In this document: piece by piece, positions 47,520 through 47,533 of the stretch | How positions within the stretch are numbered: position 1 is the first letter of the stretch | Layout: each line of letters opens with the position of its first letter | Assembly (NCBI GenBank): GCA_045543495.1 | Contig: JAZQMO010000063.1 | Coordinates: forward strand, 1 to 47,533 | DNA: 47,533 nt | Direction of reading: 5' to 3' | Source of the DNA: RGIG5579 sp045543495 | Lineage (GTDB): Bacteria; Bacillota; Clostridia; Oscillospirales; SIG627 | The notes under the pieces: generated by a model | What the model saw: the letters and a program-made list of their open reading frames with translations, nothing else | The model's database searches: none | Told to the model about the DNA's origin: nothing | Made by a program: the position numbers and the translations under genes

Positions 47520-47533
47520 ACTTTGTCTTGGTG

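Overview
The window looks like a chromosome segment of an anaerobic Firmicute, most likely a gut-type Clostridia lineage. Reasons: strong AGGAGG-type ribosome binding sites, several TTG/GTG starts, sigma-A promoters, many lipoproteins with Gram-positive-style lipoboxes, the YmfF/YmfH M16 peptidase pair, a flavodiiron protein fused to rubredoxin (O2/NO detoxification in anaerobes), a GTP-type PEP carboxykinase and Na+-coupled amino-acid symporters. The core is of moderate GC; 40.9-45.0 kb is clearly AT-rich and unlike the rest. No phage, CRISPR array, rRNA or recognisable transposase gene is seen.

Layout. (1) 0-4.3 kb: three tandem, near-identical lipoprotein solute-binding proteins (the first cut by the window edge), each with its own terminator; the terminator of the second is split by an insert of about 320 bp made of small hairpins. 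(2) 4.3-4.8 kb: a short XRE regulator with a perfect 13-bp inverted repeat over its likely promoter. (3) 4.8-9.7 kb, minus strand: a sugar-catabolic operon of FGGY kinase, fucose/arabinose-isomerase-like protein, SIS isomerase, archaeal-type triose-phosphate-isomerase homologue and a YjbQ/UPF0047 protein; its substrate is unknown. (4) 9.8-15.7 kb: a stand-alone type II topoisomerase B-type subunit, YigZ, an unknown protein, the flavodiiron fusion, a 52-residue rubredoxin and a ZIP metal transporter. (5) 15.7-18.6 kb, minus strand: XRE regulator, polyprenyl diphosphate synthase and D,D-carboxypeptidase. (6) 18.9-24.7 kb: orphan MsmK/UgpC-type ABC ATPase (possible motor for transporters using the solute-binding proteins), an NSS symporter, two tandem SGNH (DUF4886-like) lipoproteins, and an XRE gene divergent from a SLOG-family remnant. 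(7) 24.7-35.5 kb: PEPCK on the minus strand, then an eight-gene plus-strand run: ymfF-ymfH-lgt-folD, three trigger-factor-like lipoproteins, and a tRNA-dihydrouridine synthase. (8) 35.6-40.9 kb: TrkA-TrkH-HD protein, a SAM-binding protein, a YfcE-like phosphodiesterase and a small membrane protein.

(9) 40.9-45.0 kb is the most unusual part: an AT-rich island in which small lipoprotein, membrane and HExxH-protein genes are separated by copies of one GC-rich repeat whose ends form an inverted repeat (AACACAGGGGACGGTTCT type). Two copies share 119 identical bases, two genes end inside repeat copies, and one gene is frameshifted. This looks like a repeat-bounded cassette array. (10) 45.0-47.5 kb: an Lrp/AsnC regulator divergent from an AGCS symporter with palindromic operators between them, then a broken tRNA-Ser relic interrupted in its D-arm region, followed by an intact tRNA-Ser(CGA) with a terminator.

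All coordinates, promoters and hairpins were read by eye; family names rest on recognised motifs and not on a database search.
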